Under the pieces are notes generated by a model. It was given only the letters and a program-made list of their open reading frames with translations. It had not been told where the DNA came from and searched no databases. Shown here in pieces: positions 20,901 through 32,266 of a stretch of 64,000 nt of DNA. The position numbers and the translations under genes were made by a program. Each line of letters begins with the position of its first letter. Positions within the stretch are counted from its first letter, which is position 1. Origin of the DNA: Malania oleifera (Eukaryota > Streptophyta > Magnoliopsida > Santalales > Ximeniaceae); contig NC_080423.1 in the NCBI RefSeq assembly GCF_029873635.1, forward strand, positions 100,254,991-100,318,990. The letters run 5' to 3'.

Positions 20901-23900
20901 GAACCGTGCTTAAATAAAGCTAAATTTTGGAGCATTTGCAAACTGTGGATCTTTTGTATCTTATTAGCTTTTGGCAACCGCTAATGACAAAAGTTAGACC
21001 CTAACACTTAAAATTGTATAATTTAGCATTTGAAAATCACTAGGAATTACCAAAGGCTTACAACTTATAAAATACTGCAACCTGCAAAACCATTTCAAAA
21101 TGTTGATCCAAACTCACACTATAGTTAAGCAAATCAAATTGTAATTTCAAAAATGTTACAGACTTGATCTTTTTCATTTTTAAATTTGATTTGGTTGGTT
21201 GACTTGCATTAATTTAAACTGACCGTATAAGAGTGGTGAGAAGCCTATGTTCTGTCTTAGGACTCATTCTGCATGAATAGTTTTTGATTGATCTGCTTTT
21301 GATTTTTTTGTTTTTTGGATTGCAAAAGAAATATATTAAGAAGGAAAAGATAGAGAATTACAATATAGGAGAGTGCAAAACATCCTCATAGCAGGGAAAA
21401 CAAAAAATAAAATAAAAAGAAAACCAAAAAGAAAACAGAAATAAGGAAAAAAGAATGAACAAACCCTAATTAGGAAAACTCCTCTTTAAACCCTTCCCTT
21501 CAAAATTGATGGAGCATTGAAGCTTTGCTAATTCCCGCTTACCTATATGCACTTTTCTTTTAGCTCCATTCAGTAGAACTTCAGTTCCTCCACGATCAGC
21601 CGATCACACTCCCATTCCATCCAAAAGATCTCTGCAGCAACATTTTGCTCACTGATCTTCTCCACAGGGATAGGGAGAATTCTGCCATTGCATTTGTTAT
21701 TTCAGCCAATTCTCGCCCAAACTCTCCTATTCAAAACCTTCAAATCAGTTCCTGACATTGCTTTTTCCTGGGCATTCAAATGTTGGAGGATGGTCATTAA
21801 TATTCTCTAGTAGTATCAGGTACCCATAAATCTCATGTTGTAATGTGTGTGTGTGTGTGTTTTTTATTTTTTATTTTTTTATTTTTATTTTTAATGCACT
21901 TTTTGGTGGTACTCTGAATGAAACTTGTCTGGCAGCTCTTTGCTTTTTTTTAATTTTTTTTTAATTTTTTAAATATGTATCCTATGGTTAAGGCCACAAC
22001 TATGGTTGAACCTGATCCAGCCTAAGCCCAATTTTGTTCCAGAAATTTGGTATCCCAAAATGACCTTAATTTAGCTTGAGTAAGTATGTTGGATGGCCAA
22101 ACCCAACTCAATTGTAACAAAATATTGCAGGATATCATTTTTTTAGCGTGAGCTGATAATTTAAATATTACAAGTGTTATCCTGCATCTGTAAAGAATCT
22201 TATCAGTTTATATGACGGTGTGGTTATTGTGAGATGTGACTGAAATATTTTATAAAATCCAAGAAATTTTAATGGTCATTCTTGAAACTGTTGGCCTTGT
22301 TTTTCTTTCATCCCATCTGTGCTGCTCCTTTTTCTTTTTCCTACTGCATCTCTGCCTTTCCATAATAGGCCACTTCTAATATATTATTCTCCTCCTTTTT
22401 CCACAATCATCATGTTTCCTGCCCTCCTTCTCTATTGTTCTCCCATGGCAGTAGAAGGTGCTAAGAGAGAAATTTTGGTTTGTGCTTCAGTCGCTTCTCT
22501 TTTTTCTTCCTGAGTCTCAGCTGGCCTAGGTTAAGCTGCTCAGTCCTACTTCAGCCAAGTGTAATGAAGTGAACTAGGTTTGGCTTGGGTTGGCAAGGGT
22601 TATAATCTGCATGTATTAAGCTGGGTTATGGATAACATCCAACCTGAACTGGCCATATGTTTATTTTTAATTGTACAATATTAATTTTATCATTTGCAGG
22701 TTGACTTGTTGAAGCATAGTATTCCTGACCCATCATCGTTAAGCTTTTCCCATCTACAAAGCTCTAATTTGGGATCTGAAAAAGAAAACAAAGATAAAGT
22801 TCAAGAAGGTGGGGAAGAGTATTTGGCTGCAACTGTTTTTGTACATACAAAGTAAGTATTCTTTTGTCAGCATCTGCGACAAAATTGTGTAGGAATTTTA
22901 TGACGATTCTTCATTTTCATGTTTCATTGAGGCATGTTGGCTTTTTTTTTTTTCCCTCTAAAATCCATACTAAACGGATCCTTTCTACTCTCTTTTCTAT
23001 TGTATTTGAAGAGATAATTCATCATCTGGAAGGGAGTCCTCAAAGGAGTCAGAGCCATAACTTAGAATGGTGTTATGATAATGATCAGTGTCATTTTTAA
23101 GAAGTGCTATGGATGATTGGTTTATGCATAAGTTTAAAGAAATTAGGGTTGTGAGAACACATTTGGTTTATTTAGAGGACATCCAGAAGCATCAACTATC
23201 TTTGCCTCATATTTATATCGCTGCATGCCTATATTATCTATGAGTAACAATAGTTCTTCTGAAGCGCAAACTCATTTAGTCACCAGTTGGTATTCCTGAC
23301 CCATCATCGTTAAGCTTTTCCCATCTTCAAAGCTCTAATTTGGGATCTGAAAAAGAAAACAAAGATAAAGTTCAAGAAGGTGGGGAAGAGTATTTGGCTG
23401 CACCTGTTTTTGTACATACAAAGTAAGTATTCTTGTGTCAGCATCTGCGACAAAATTGTGTAGGAATTTTATAACGATTCTTCATTTTCATGTTTCATTG
23501 AGGCATGTTGGCTTTTTTTTTTCCCTCTTAAATCCATACTAAACGGATCCTTTCTACTCTCTTTTCTATTGTATTTGAAGAGATAATTCATCATCTGGAA
23601 GGGAGTCCTCAAAGGAGTCAGAGCCATAACTCAGAATGGTGTTATGATAATGATCAGTGTCATTTTTAAGAAGTGCTATGGATGATTGGTTTATAAATAA
23701 GTTTAAAGAAATTAGGGTTGTGAGAACACATTTGGTTTATTTAGAGGACATCCAGAAGCATCAACTATCTTTGCCTCATATTTCTATCGCTGCATGCCTA
23801 TATTATCTATGAGTAACAATAGTTCTTCTGAAGTGCAAACTCATTTAGTCACCAATTGGTATTTTTGTCATAATTCAATTCAGAATTTGATGTGGATTAA

Positions 23901-24277
23901 TATTTCAAGATTAATTTGTTAGCATAAGAATGGATATCATGTTGTATTTTGTTTCAACAAAGAAATTGAGACCTAAAAATAACACACCTTATTTTTATGT
24001 TCTTGCTGTGTGTAGGCTCAGAGATGAGGATCTTACCCCATTTAATTGTGTGCAAATGAGGAAGGCACTTGCACAGTACTTCAGCTCTTCTCTATTTATG
24101 AGAAGAAATTCTGGAATGGCCAAAGAGCATATCATTCCTTCTGCATCTCTGAAGACCCACGACAATGACTCACAATCAACACCTCTAAATCTATTTGTAA
24201 TACCATTTAAGAATAAAGATGACTCTGCAAGTGTTCAGTATGAAAGCTATAATTCTATGTTGTGGAAACTAAGAGAT

Positions 24278-24361
<84 letters not shown>

Positions 24362-24757
24362 CAACAGCAACAACAACAACCAAGTTAGTTTACTAATGCA
24401 TTTAATTTTCCCTTCCATGCGATTTTCATTTATTGGACCAAGTAATTTAGTTGTTCAGACAAACATGTTTAGTGGATGTTCCAAATATACATGTTAACAC
24501 AGGCTGGGGTTGACTCCTAGAATTCTCTTGAAATTTATATTTGCAAGGAGAACATGAGGCAGTTCATTTTTATTTTATTTCATTTTTTCTCTTTTTGGAT
24601 GTAGGTTTTATCCATGACTTGTCCATCCTTCGCAAGGACTGTGTCTGAGCGTGACTGGCTAAAGAACTCCGCAAAGATATGGGACCTAGTGAAAAAGTCT
24701 CCCATCATTGCCGAGTATAGCAAAACACTTCAAAGTTCAGGGATGTTTAGGAGGTAG
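13969..24757 (+). CDS. SMG9: SMG9-like nonsense-mediated mRNA decay factor
   Basis: Exons: 13969-14208, 14445-14553, 16880-16995, 19414-19533, 22700-22851, 24016-24280, 24605-24757. All junctions are GT-AG and in phase, giving 384 aa, or 391 aa with an optional 21-nt exon at 14374-14394. The start MAGATGGTGSSSPSPAPPAP leads into a Pro/Ala/Ser-rich tail. A P-loop-like VIGPPGVGKSTIMNELYG follows in the second main exon, then SEETRAMARHCTVGIEPRIS, the LLDTQPVFSPS junction, RLRDEDLTPFNCVQMRKALA (after the exon-6 junction) and SERDWLKNSAKIWDLVKKSP near the C-terminus. In animals SMG9 binds SMG8 and restrains the SMG1 kinase that phosphorylates UPF1; many plants keep this complex, though Arabidopsis has lost SMG1. 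The gene looks intact. A MULE end occupies its proximal upstream sequence, and it has two internal exon duplications (19302-19388 and 22719-23860). Confidence 0.93.
14374..14394 (+). other. Candidate 21-nt optional micro-exon of SMG9
   Basis: CGGAAAGTTGCTCAGAAAAGG is preceded by TTGTCACAG and followed by GTAATGG, so both splice signals are present. It would add RKVAQKR in frame between DRILP and FLTDNTEF. Skipping it also keeps the frame and gives the more familiar LPFLTDNTEF join, so it may be unused or alternative. Confidence 0.4.
14755..14860. repeat. TCCAAA-repeat-bearing short repeat
   Basis: GGATTTGGACCCAAG is followed by six or seven CAAATC/CAAGTT hexamers. A similar arrangement (GGATTTGGA ... 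CCAAATCCAAATCC) occurs at 28640-28765, and a weaker one near 33340. The inverted GGATTTGGA / TCCAAATCC pairing suggests a small hairpin-forming dispersed element; the class is not known. Confidence 0.35.
15820..16165 (+). mobile_element. L1-type LINE 3' fragment with duplicated tail
   Basis: WKERSNRIFK-like coding (about 15870-15900) matches the end of the plant L1 zf-RVT region. The following ~115 bp (15934-16048) is repeated in tandem at 16049-16160, including GGGATCAAGGGATAGCTCTC and ACTGGGG...CATCTTATTCTCTCC. It lies in the SMG9 intron after the P-loop exon. Confidence 0.5.
17728..17965 (+). repeat. Tandem duplication with (CT)n(AT)n core
   Basis: A unit of about 115-120 bp, AGGAACAAAGATATGTT followed by (CT)n(AT)n, GTATGCAATCAC and AAGTTTTTAAGTTAA, occurs twice back to back. 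The copies differ mainly in microsatellite length. Confidence 0.75.
18287..18578. mobile_element. MITE-like element, 292 bp
   Basis: The ends AGGGCAAAAGATAC and (reverse complement) AGGGTAAAAAACAT are imperfect inverted repeats. Flanking TTTAAAT is directly repeated (18280-18286 and 18579-18585). Inside, GACCTCCC...GAGGTTT motifs recur on both arms, so the whole element can fold into a long imperfect hairpin. It has no coding capacity. The superfamily is uncertain: the duplication is 7 bp (8 if one base is shifted), near the hAT range. Confidence 0.6.
19302..19388 (+). pseudogene. Decayed duplicate of SMG9 exon 5
   Basis: CCTATATTCAGTGCTTCTGC...TTAAGTGGGGAAACTCTT aligns without gaps to the first ~87 bases of the real exon (19414 onward), 112 bp downstream. 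The acceptor context (TTAACAAAACAG) is also duplicated from the real TTAACATGCAG. The copy carries an in-frame TGA where the functional exon has AGA, and no convincing donor was seen. It is an old tandem exon duplication, now intronic. Confidence 0.85.
20388..20545 (-). mobile_element. LINE 3' end fragment
   Basis: The minus strand ends in a poly(A)/G-rich tail (plus strand (C)n(T)n at 20381-20401) preceded by TTTGTTTATACC, like the tails near 41165 and 21310. It shares the CCCTGGTTTTGTCC...CTTTTTATTT type of L1 3' sequence. It lies in an SMG9 intron. Confidence 0.4.
21302..21790 (-). mobile_element. LINE-related 3' fragment
   Basis: The plus strand begins with a T-rich tail (TTTTTTGTTTTTTGG), then TTGCAAAAGAAATATATTAAGAAGG, the reverse complement of a typical L1 3' end. 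The body has no long open frame. Its upper boundary is uncertain. Confidence 0.4.
22719..23860 (+). repeat. 571 bp tandem duplication covering most of SMG9 exon 6
   Basis: Copy 1 (22719-23289) and copy 2 (23290-~23860) are nearly identical, with about a dozen differences seen by eye. Each contains the exon from GTATTCCTGACCCATC to its donor (ACAAA|GTAAG at 22851 and 23422) and the following intron. The unit starts 19 nt inside the exon, so copy 2 lacks the true acceptor TTTGCAG. It also carries a Thr-to-Pro change (CAACTG to CACCTG). A cryptic CACCAG (23281-23286) could yield a 136-nt exon that would shift the frame. Confidence 0.93.
24281..24375 (+). repeat. (CT)n(CA)n(CAA)n microsatellite starting at a splice donor
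   Basis: About 40 bp of CT, then about 40 bp of CA and a few CAA. The first GT of the run is the donor of SMG9 exon 24016-24280 (CAG|GTCTCTCT). Confidence 0.95.
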
Positions 24758-26807
24758 CTTCACTTCTATTGTTTTCTCTTTGCCTATTTTAAAGGAGATG
24801 ATGTAGTCAGATGGATTGTGTAGTGTACTAGACTGGTCGTAGACTATTCATTTGAGTGTTCATGTACCCTATTTCCTCTTAATGGATTGAGCCCGACTGT
24901 TGTGAGGCTTGATTAACTGGTGAGTTTTTCCTGATTGTGAATTAGCAAATTGAGAGCCGAATTCTTCCTCCTCTCCGTTTTTCCTTTCCTGTGTTTTTTC
25001 TAATTATTTTTTTTATAAATAGAATTCATTTTTTCATTAGAAAGAAGACACCAAGGACACACGTGTTTTTCTTGGTGCATCAGCCTCTGATATGATATCT
25101 TAAACAGTGGGGTTTGTGACACGCTGCCTTCTTGTTTAATGCATCAACGAGGTTAACAATTTTGAGTTCTTTATGGGATGGCAAAACAAGCCTCCATGTT
25201 TCTTTTAGTCTTGCAAGCAGTGAATAGCAGATATCTAGTACTGGTTATTCTAATTTCTAGCTCGGCTGCCTGCATGCCATGCGCTTTCGTGCTTTAATGG
25301 AGTTAAATGGTCCCTTTTGGCTCCCTAAGTTATTGGAAATGCTATACCTTGATTACTTATTTGTTTGATTTTGGTTCTTTTAAGTTGTTAAAATTTCTAA
25401 TCTAAATGCTTGAGTTATAAATTTTTGTGATGTAAATTAGTGTTGACCAAATGTGCATGTTGTGTACCGACTTCGTTTTAACATGACTCTTGATTTAGAT
25501 GATGCGACTACCAAGGTTGTTATTGATGAAAAAGGGTTTGTTTCGATCTCAAGTTAAAATTCATCAAAATTTTAATTATTCTAGGTAATGTTTATTATAA
25601 GTATAGATTTTAAAATTTATATTTGTATTTGAAAAAAAAATGAATATAATTATATGCAACATTTATTTAAATTCACTTAAGTTGAAATTAAAATTTGCAT
25701 TTCAACAGTTCAAACATTTCCTAATGAAAAAGCTACATGGTGTCTGAAAATGTTGATGTCCACTATCCTTGTAATGCACAAAGGCACTCTAGCAAATAAA
25801 AATATGAAATAGTGTACACTACCTTACATGATCTTAAAAAACTCAGTCTCATGCAGAACTCAAAAAATATTAAAATAAAATAAAATAAAATGAGAATATG
25901 AAGGAGTCCATTTCATATTTGATTATCAAGAAAAAAATAAAAAATATAAAAATATACCAACCAATAGCAAAAAATTGTCTTTTATTTTCCTTTATTAAAC
26001 AAAAATTCTTGATACAAACAAACCTACAAGAACAATGCACGCTTCTCAGTTTGGTATCATAAGTAGCACACTTCCACACATTGTGATGAACCCTAATATT
26101 CAAGAATAAGATCTTACAATTTCAGTCACATGACTGTTGGGCTCAAACCCAATTATAAAGTCTAACTATGTCTCTAGATAAGAAAATTTTACAACTTCTC
26201 AGGACGAAAACAGTGTATTTTTTTAATAAATAAATAAATAAGCAGTATACTTACACAGACAAAGGTAGAGCCTTGCAAACAGTTCAGAGATCAGAAAACC
26301 ATATAACTCACTTAAATGTAACAAATGAAAGAAGAAAAACTCCGCTTTGATAGAGGTCATAATATCATAAGATCAAAAAAGTTTTCAACAAATCTGAAAA
26401 ATGTATGACCAGGCGGCAAATGAAAAGGCAACTGCCCTATGGATTTGGGTCAATGCTTCAGCTGGAAGAGTGTTGAGCATAATTTGTGCTTCAGCTCCTT
26501 GCCAGATTTGGGGAGGCAGGTGAAACAAACCGTATCAGCAGGCATGGAGTGAAAGAAACATAAAGAATGACATAGAACACATCCAAAATTTTTGATATTT
26601 TAAAATCTGAATCAAATATTCAAATCTCATACAAACCCCAAATTATAGCGAATAATATTAGCATGCTGTCTCTGTCTAGTTAAGATACATCAAGATAGTT
26701 ACAAGTGAAATGAAGGATTATACTATTCTAAACAAATCTGCCTCTGCATCCCTAAAAAACAATTAAGAGAAGAGGATTGAGTTGATTGAATACACTTCTT
26801 TGACCAT
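24758..26807. other. Convergent intergenic region (3' flanks)
   Basis: Lies between the SMG9 stop and the stop of the small basic protein gene, which converge. The first few hundred bases are presumably SMG9 3' UTR, and about 26650-26807 the other gene's 3' UTR. The middle is AT-rich. No further gene or clear repeat was recognised. Confidence 0.5.
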
Positions 26808-26983
26808 TTATTCTACCATTGCTTCCACTGAAAACTCAGCAGCTGGTTTTGAGGATTTTCTTTTGTTCTTCCCTGTACATCAAGAATTGTATTCAAAAGG
26901 TTACCATGGTGACAGCTCCACATTATCTGATATACTTAAAAACTATTAAAAGGAAACATGGGGACTAAGTAATATGAAACTAA

Positions 26984-27021
<38 letters not shown>

Positions 27022-30000
27022 GAGATACCACTCCACTATACCTAGGTTTCACAAGGTTTGATGACTCTTTGTGAAGTGCAAATGAGACCACAAAAAATGA
27101 TCCCAATTGTTTGATAGAAAGCTCATGCCGTGCCTAGATTGCTGATCAAATTGGAGGTCCATCCCAATATAGGATGGTATCCTTGATCAACCAATAAAAG
27201 TTAGTATTTTAAAAATATTAAAAAATCTCAAAATAAAATTAAAATTTTGTTCACAATGCTTTGTCCACTTATGGTCAAATAGGGCCCAAACTTGATTACT
27301 AACATAAGGAACTGACTGAATGAACTTTCAATTCAACAGTTGAAATTATTTTCTATAATGCCATAAAGGCCGCAACAAAAAGAAAGTCACCAAACTTGGT
27401 AACAACTAGACGTTGGTAAAGCTAGAGCATCACCCAGTGGGTGTTTGTGTCATGACTAAAGTAGTTTCACGCAAATAACCAAAAGAAATCAATCATTAGA
27501 AATTGAATATTCCTCAACGCACAATTGCATGAGGTAAAACACACCTATTTTGGTAAAATGTTTTTGAAAGATAACTAATTTGGTAAAAAAAAACTCTCAA
27601 GAATCATATGCACAACTTCTTGAGTGGATAATCTCATAAAGAATCATATACAACTTGAGGTGACAACCTCACAAAAAAAAAAAAAAAGGAGTTAATAAAC
27701 AATTTATAAACAAAAAAAAAAAAAATGCATCTACAAGAATAAAAAACCTACCTTTGTGCTTTAACTTTTTAAACTTCAGATTCTTCTTCAAGTGAAATCT
27801 GGTTGGAGTTTTGTTGGCATCTTGAGATGTCCCTACATCCAAGGATAAGCTAACATCAGCTTTCAATTATGATGCAAAGCAATACAGATTGAGATTGCAT
27901 CCTGCTCTGTTGTCCTGAAGGACCATAATTGGCACAAAAACACATAACTAGGGGCTTGGATAGACCTGCTTTATTAGAAAACAGTTTCCAAGACAAATCA
28001 AAAGCTTCAAATAATTTTAAGAGCAACTGCCACTGGATGAGTGTTTAATGCTGCAGAGCTTAGACAACAAGCACTTTCCAGACCTCAAATGTTTTTCATG
28101 CAATTCATATTTGAATATTTTTGAGACTTCCACACTCCATTTGCTTTGTTGGGAATAATGATGTTGTCATGCACGCAGAGTTAACATGTATGTGGGTTTT
28201 CTAAAATACAAAACTCACCTCAACTAAACCAGATAATGGTGCAAAACTCACTCTTAAGTTTAGAAGCAATTTATTAGAGAAAGATTAAAACCATTCCTCA
28301 AGCCTCAACTTTACAAGCTTAAGCTTTTAGGTGAGTTGGTTCCTGGCCTGGTATTGAAACCTTTATGACTAAAGGTTTTAGAATCCGAATCTCACTGCTG
28401 CCATTATATTCTCTTTTAAATTAAAATTAGAGCACAAGGTATAGTGCTCCCGTGCTTTATCAACTCTTCAAGCCCAATGAGCTCTCAAGTGTAGGGGCAT
28501 GTCAGAGACGTATTAAAACCACTCTTGGAGCCTCACCTAACACGCTTAAACTTTTAGATAAATTAGTTCCTTTGGTATTATGCACGTCATCATGTGCTTG
28601 GATCACCCAAGTAGGAACAACATTCTAAAAAGTACAAAAAAGTTGTGCTTGGAAACATGGATTTTATGCTTCAGATTTGGACTTCTGTGGATTTGGACAA
28701 CACACAATTTTGTATGGCGTCTTATCCATATCCAAATCCAAATCCAAATCCAAGGTCCAAATTCCAAGCTTCCAAACATGGGGAAAAAGCAATCACTTTT
28801 GACTAAAAAAACTATAAATAATAAAAACAAGTCCAGCTCCTGTGAATTTTAGAAGGTCACATTCCACTGACCAGAATTCAAAAGCAATCATGGTTATTTC
28901 ATGATCTGCCCTTTAAAAATCCTGGACGTGCTTTAAACTTTTTGAACAAGCAATGAAAAGAATGCATTTACAACCCAACTGCAAAAAACTCAAAATTTAC
29001 ATGACAAGAAGTAAACAAAAATTTACGATACTCTGACCATCCACCTTTACCTGCTTAGTATACCAAAAGGCTTGCTTGAGTATACACGATAATTTTACTA
29101 TCAATCAAAAGCTCTCAACCTTCTCTACCTCCACAGTCCACAAAAAAGAAGGCTAGAGATATTACAGAGAAAATGTCTTCACATTACTAAAAACACTACA
29201 TGCCCATAATTCCTCAATCCTCAACAACCCAGCCATGCAGCAACTCACCGAATTTTGATTGAGGTCACACAACTGTCTAGTCAAGGAGGAATCAAACAAA
29301 AGAGATTGCAGTGATTCAGGAACAGTTTTTGCAGAGAGAGCATCTACTCACTATGATCTTTCCCCCTTTGAAGTTTGTCAATTGCCAAAATCCTTACCAC
29401 ACTGCTCCTAATGAAAAAAGATAGCACATGAACCAACTATAGCCTCCTTATCCCTAGACAACAGGAAAAGGTCTGGAAACTGCTCCTTCAAGGATGACTC
29501 TTGGCACCGCTTGTTGTACCATAAGCTGTTGCTTCTAAAGACTGCCTCCTCTTGGTGGGATGTAGGTCCAGCCTACTAAAAGAATCCCACATCAAGCAAC
29601 TCAAGGGCACCAAAGCCCCTTGCATATGTTGGAGCTATGGCTCGTTTATTAATTAGAGAAAGGGGAAAGGGCTGCACACAGCTCGGGGGGGTCAGAGTGG
29701 GGAAGAGAGACTCTTCACTTTTTAAAAAAATAAATAAATCCCCACTTTAGCATATGCCAACCAACTGGGTTAAAAATGATTCTCCACTGTCTCGACTCCT
29801 TGTGCCTCACATCCTTCCAAAAGGTCAGAGATTGCAATCACCTTTGCTGATTTCCAACAGGACCAAACTCCTTCCAAATAGGCTCATCAGCAATTCAACA
29901 TCATTGTCTTCCTCAAATACAAGGATACTACAGGACTTCTGCCATATTCCGTCACTTGCCACAAAATAATTTCCCTTTCTATCAGTAATGCAATTCTATC

Positions 30001-30772
30001 GCCGAACGTCTCCAACCTCAGGATGCCATCAGTTTTAGTGGAATCCTTCTTTGGGAAAGTCAAGCCTCTTGGATCCTATTCTCAATGATCTTGGATGTAA
30101 TCTTTAACAACTCAGATGATTCGAAAACACTAGAAATTTAGACAAAAACCATTAAACCAAGTCCTATTGTAGCATAGCAAAATGACATCAAATATCAATG
30201 CGATTTACTTTTTTTTTTTTTTTAAATTACCTGTTAAAAAGAAAAAGAAGAAGAAGAAGAAGAAGAAGAAGAAGATGATGATGATGATGATAATTATAAC
30301 TATAATAAAGAATGCAATTTTAATAATTGCAAATAATTTTCATTATTTCAATTTGAGGGTGCATGATATATCAATAAAAAACTGTACGCATATACGCACA
30401 GAGACACAAGCACACACCTTCACAGAGTATAAACTATTACCTTCAGAAACTGTCATTTCAACATCTTGCATGGTGATCAGACCCTTGTCAACTGCCTCCT
30501 TCTGCTCCTGCTCCATCACCCACAAACACAAAATCAACTAACTAGATAACTAATCGTAACAAGCAATGATTAGTCAATTTCCGAGAGAAAGAGAGAGGGA
30601 GGACCCTGCGCCATTTCTTAAGGAGCTTGCGCTGGCGCTTGCCGGAGAGAGAGCAGGGCTGGGTCTTGCTCTTGTTCCTGAGCTTCCCAGTATGAGGATC
30701 GCCGTGAAGAGCCCTCTTCCGTTCCGCCAAAAGAGCTCGCTTCTGCTTCTGCACCACATTGAACTTCGCCAT
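26808..30772 (-). CDS. Small highly basic conserved plant protein, probably nucleolar
   Basis: Exons (minus): 30772-30605, 30507-30441, 27832-27752 and 26872-26808. All introns are GT-AG, the phases fit, and the product is 126 aa. It starts MAKFNVVQKQKRALLAERKR, continues with HGDPHTGKL and SGKRQRKLLKKWRR, then the acidic-amphipathic EQKEAVDKGLITMQDVEM, then TPTRFHLKKNLKFKKLK, and ends SVEAMVE. An in-frame upstream ATG at 30799 would add nine residues (MPIEERREG); the shorter start is chosen because it gives the familiar MAKFNVVQK beginning. Lys/Arg-rich clusters at both ends suggest nuclear or nucleolar RNA-associated work, but I recognise no named domain and assign no function. The second intron is 2.6 kb; the others are under 1 kb. 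The gene looks intact. Confidence 0.8.
30181..30300 (+). repeat. Poly-T, (AAG)n and (ATG)n compound microsatellite
   Basis: A T run followed by GAAAAAGAAG, about ten AAG units, then ATG units, in the intron of the small basic protein gene. A 119-codon open frame over it is low complexity and not a gene. Confidence 0.85.
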
Positions 30773-30799
30773 TCCCTCCCTTCTCTCCTCTATTGGCAA

Positions 30800-31190
30800 C
30801 CCTAACCATCAGAGCCAGCGCCCGGGAAGAACACAACTCTTATACCGTGATTTTTTTGTGATTACAGTATCCATGAACCGGGTTTAGGCCGGTCTGACAG
30901 CTCGGTTCAGATTCTAGGGCTTGATTGTAACTTGCAAGGTTGCAAAAATGAATATAGGTTGATTGATAATTTCCCATCCTCGCTTGCCCTCACACAGATA
31001 AAATTGGTAATTTCTAAAACGATTTAGGGCAATAGTTGGAATGAGAAGGATAAAAATATAATTACATAAAATAAAATTCAACGAAATAATTATTTATAAA
31101 AAAGAATAAAATATATTTTAGATTTTAAAAATTAAGGGAATAGTTATTTATTTTATATTTCTGATTATTATTTTATTCAAAATATAATAA
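30800..31190. promoter_or_regulatory. 5' flank of the small basic protein gene
   Basis: Upstream region of the minus-strand gene, turning strongly AT-rich past 31050. I saw no unambiguous TATA box. It ends at the left target duplication of the L1 insertion. Confidence 0.35.
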
Positions 31191-31206
31191 AAAATGAATA
31201 GACATT

Positions 31207-32250
31207 GTATTCCTATGGGGTGGTAGGAGGAGGGCATTGATTGCTTGGAGGGAAATCTACAAGCCAAAACAAGAAGGTGGCTTGGGAGTGGTTGGCCTCA
31301 AGACATGAACAGAGCGTTGTGGAATATTCAAGCAAAAAAGGATAGTTTATGGACGAAATGGATCCATCAGTTCTACTTGAAGGAGGTTGAAATCTGGTAT
31401 GCTGTAGCTAAAAAAATGACTCCCCCCTATTTAAAAGTTTGGTTGAAATCAAGGACCAGTGGGTGTTGAATTCTGGGAGTGTGGCTGCTGCCATAGAAAT
31501 TATGGAAAGAATGGGAAGTGTTTCACATACACTCTATGATTTTTGGAGAGAGAAGAGTCAAAAAATGTCATGAACAAAGTCTATCTGGTATAATGGAATT
31601 TCCTCGAAGTATGCTTTTTGCTTGTGGCTAGATTGGAAGGGAAAGCTTCCAACTTGTGACAAGATAAAAGGACTAGAGATTGACTTAAGATGTACCTTCT
31701 GTAATAGCGATTTGGAGACACTTGAACACCTTTTCTTCGGCTGTAAATACTCAACTAAAGTGTGGGGTAGCATAAGGAAGTGGATTGGAATTAAAAGGGT
31801 CATGATTTCAATCAAGGCAGCGGTGAAATGGTTACATAAAGAAGCAAAAGGCAATGGAGTTCACTCTGCTGGGAAGAAAATTGGCTTGGCTACTTCTGTG
31901 TATTTTATTTGGCACTCTAGGAATAGAAAAAGATTCGATAATCATGTAATTCCTCCTATAGATTTAATTAGTGTCATACAAAGACATACCTATAGAGCGG
32001 TTTTTGATAAATTTGACATGTTCTCAGTTTGATATTATAGGGCATGTATTGATGTTCTTGGGATATCTCCTGAGTATTGATAGTGTGATTGGCTAGTTCC
32101 TTGGCCCTTGGGTATGCCTAGGTTTGATGTATTTCGGGACTTTTGACTTGTATTATCATTGTGGTATCAAGATGACCTGGGAATGCCCAACGTAGTTGTA
32201 TATATTTTCACTCAAGTAATACATTTACCCAATTGATAAAAAAATAAATA
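31207..32250 (+). mobile_element. 5'-truncated L1 LINE insertion with perfect target duplication
   Basis: Flanked by identical 16-mers AAAATGAATAGACATT (31191-31206 and 32251-32266), with an A-rich tail (GATAAAAAAATAAATA) just before the right copy. Inside is the end of ORF2. The first part (~31220-31560), around KKDSLWTKWIHQFYLK, is spread over more than one frame with stops. The 136-codon frame 31622-32032 encodes the zf-RVT region, with CTFCNSDLETLEHLFFGC and VYFIWHSRNRKRF. Truncation before the reverse transcriptase core is typical of L1 insertion. The perfect duplication suggests moderate age. Confidence 0.92.
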
Positions 32251-32266
32251 AAAATGAATAGACATT

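Noticed and set aside
20810-21080. GGCCTGTTTGGTA start typical of hAT-type MITEs
   Set aside because: No matching inverted end or duplication was found downstream.
23930-24388. 152-codon open frame ending in Ser-Leu and Thr-His repeats and Gln run
   Set aside because: It is SMG9 exon 24016-24280 read with flanking intron and microsatellite; the donor at 24281 ends the exon.
29754-29969. 71-codon open frame
   Set aside because: In intron of the small basic gene, low complexity, no splice or start context, no family match.
30566-30836. Several overlapping open frames on both strands near the small basic gene
   Set aside because: Only the MAKFNVVQK frame continues through in-phase exons downstream.
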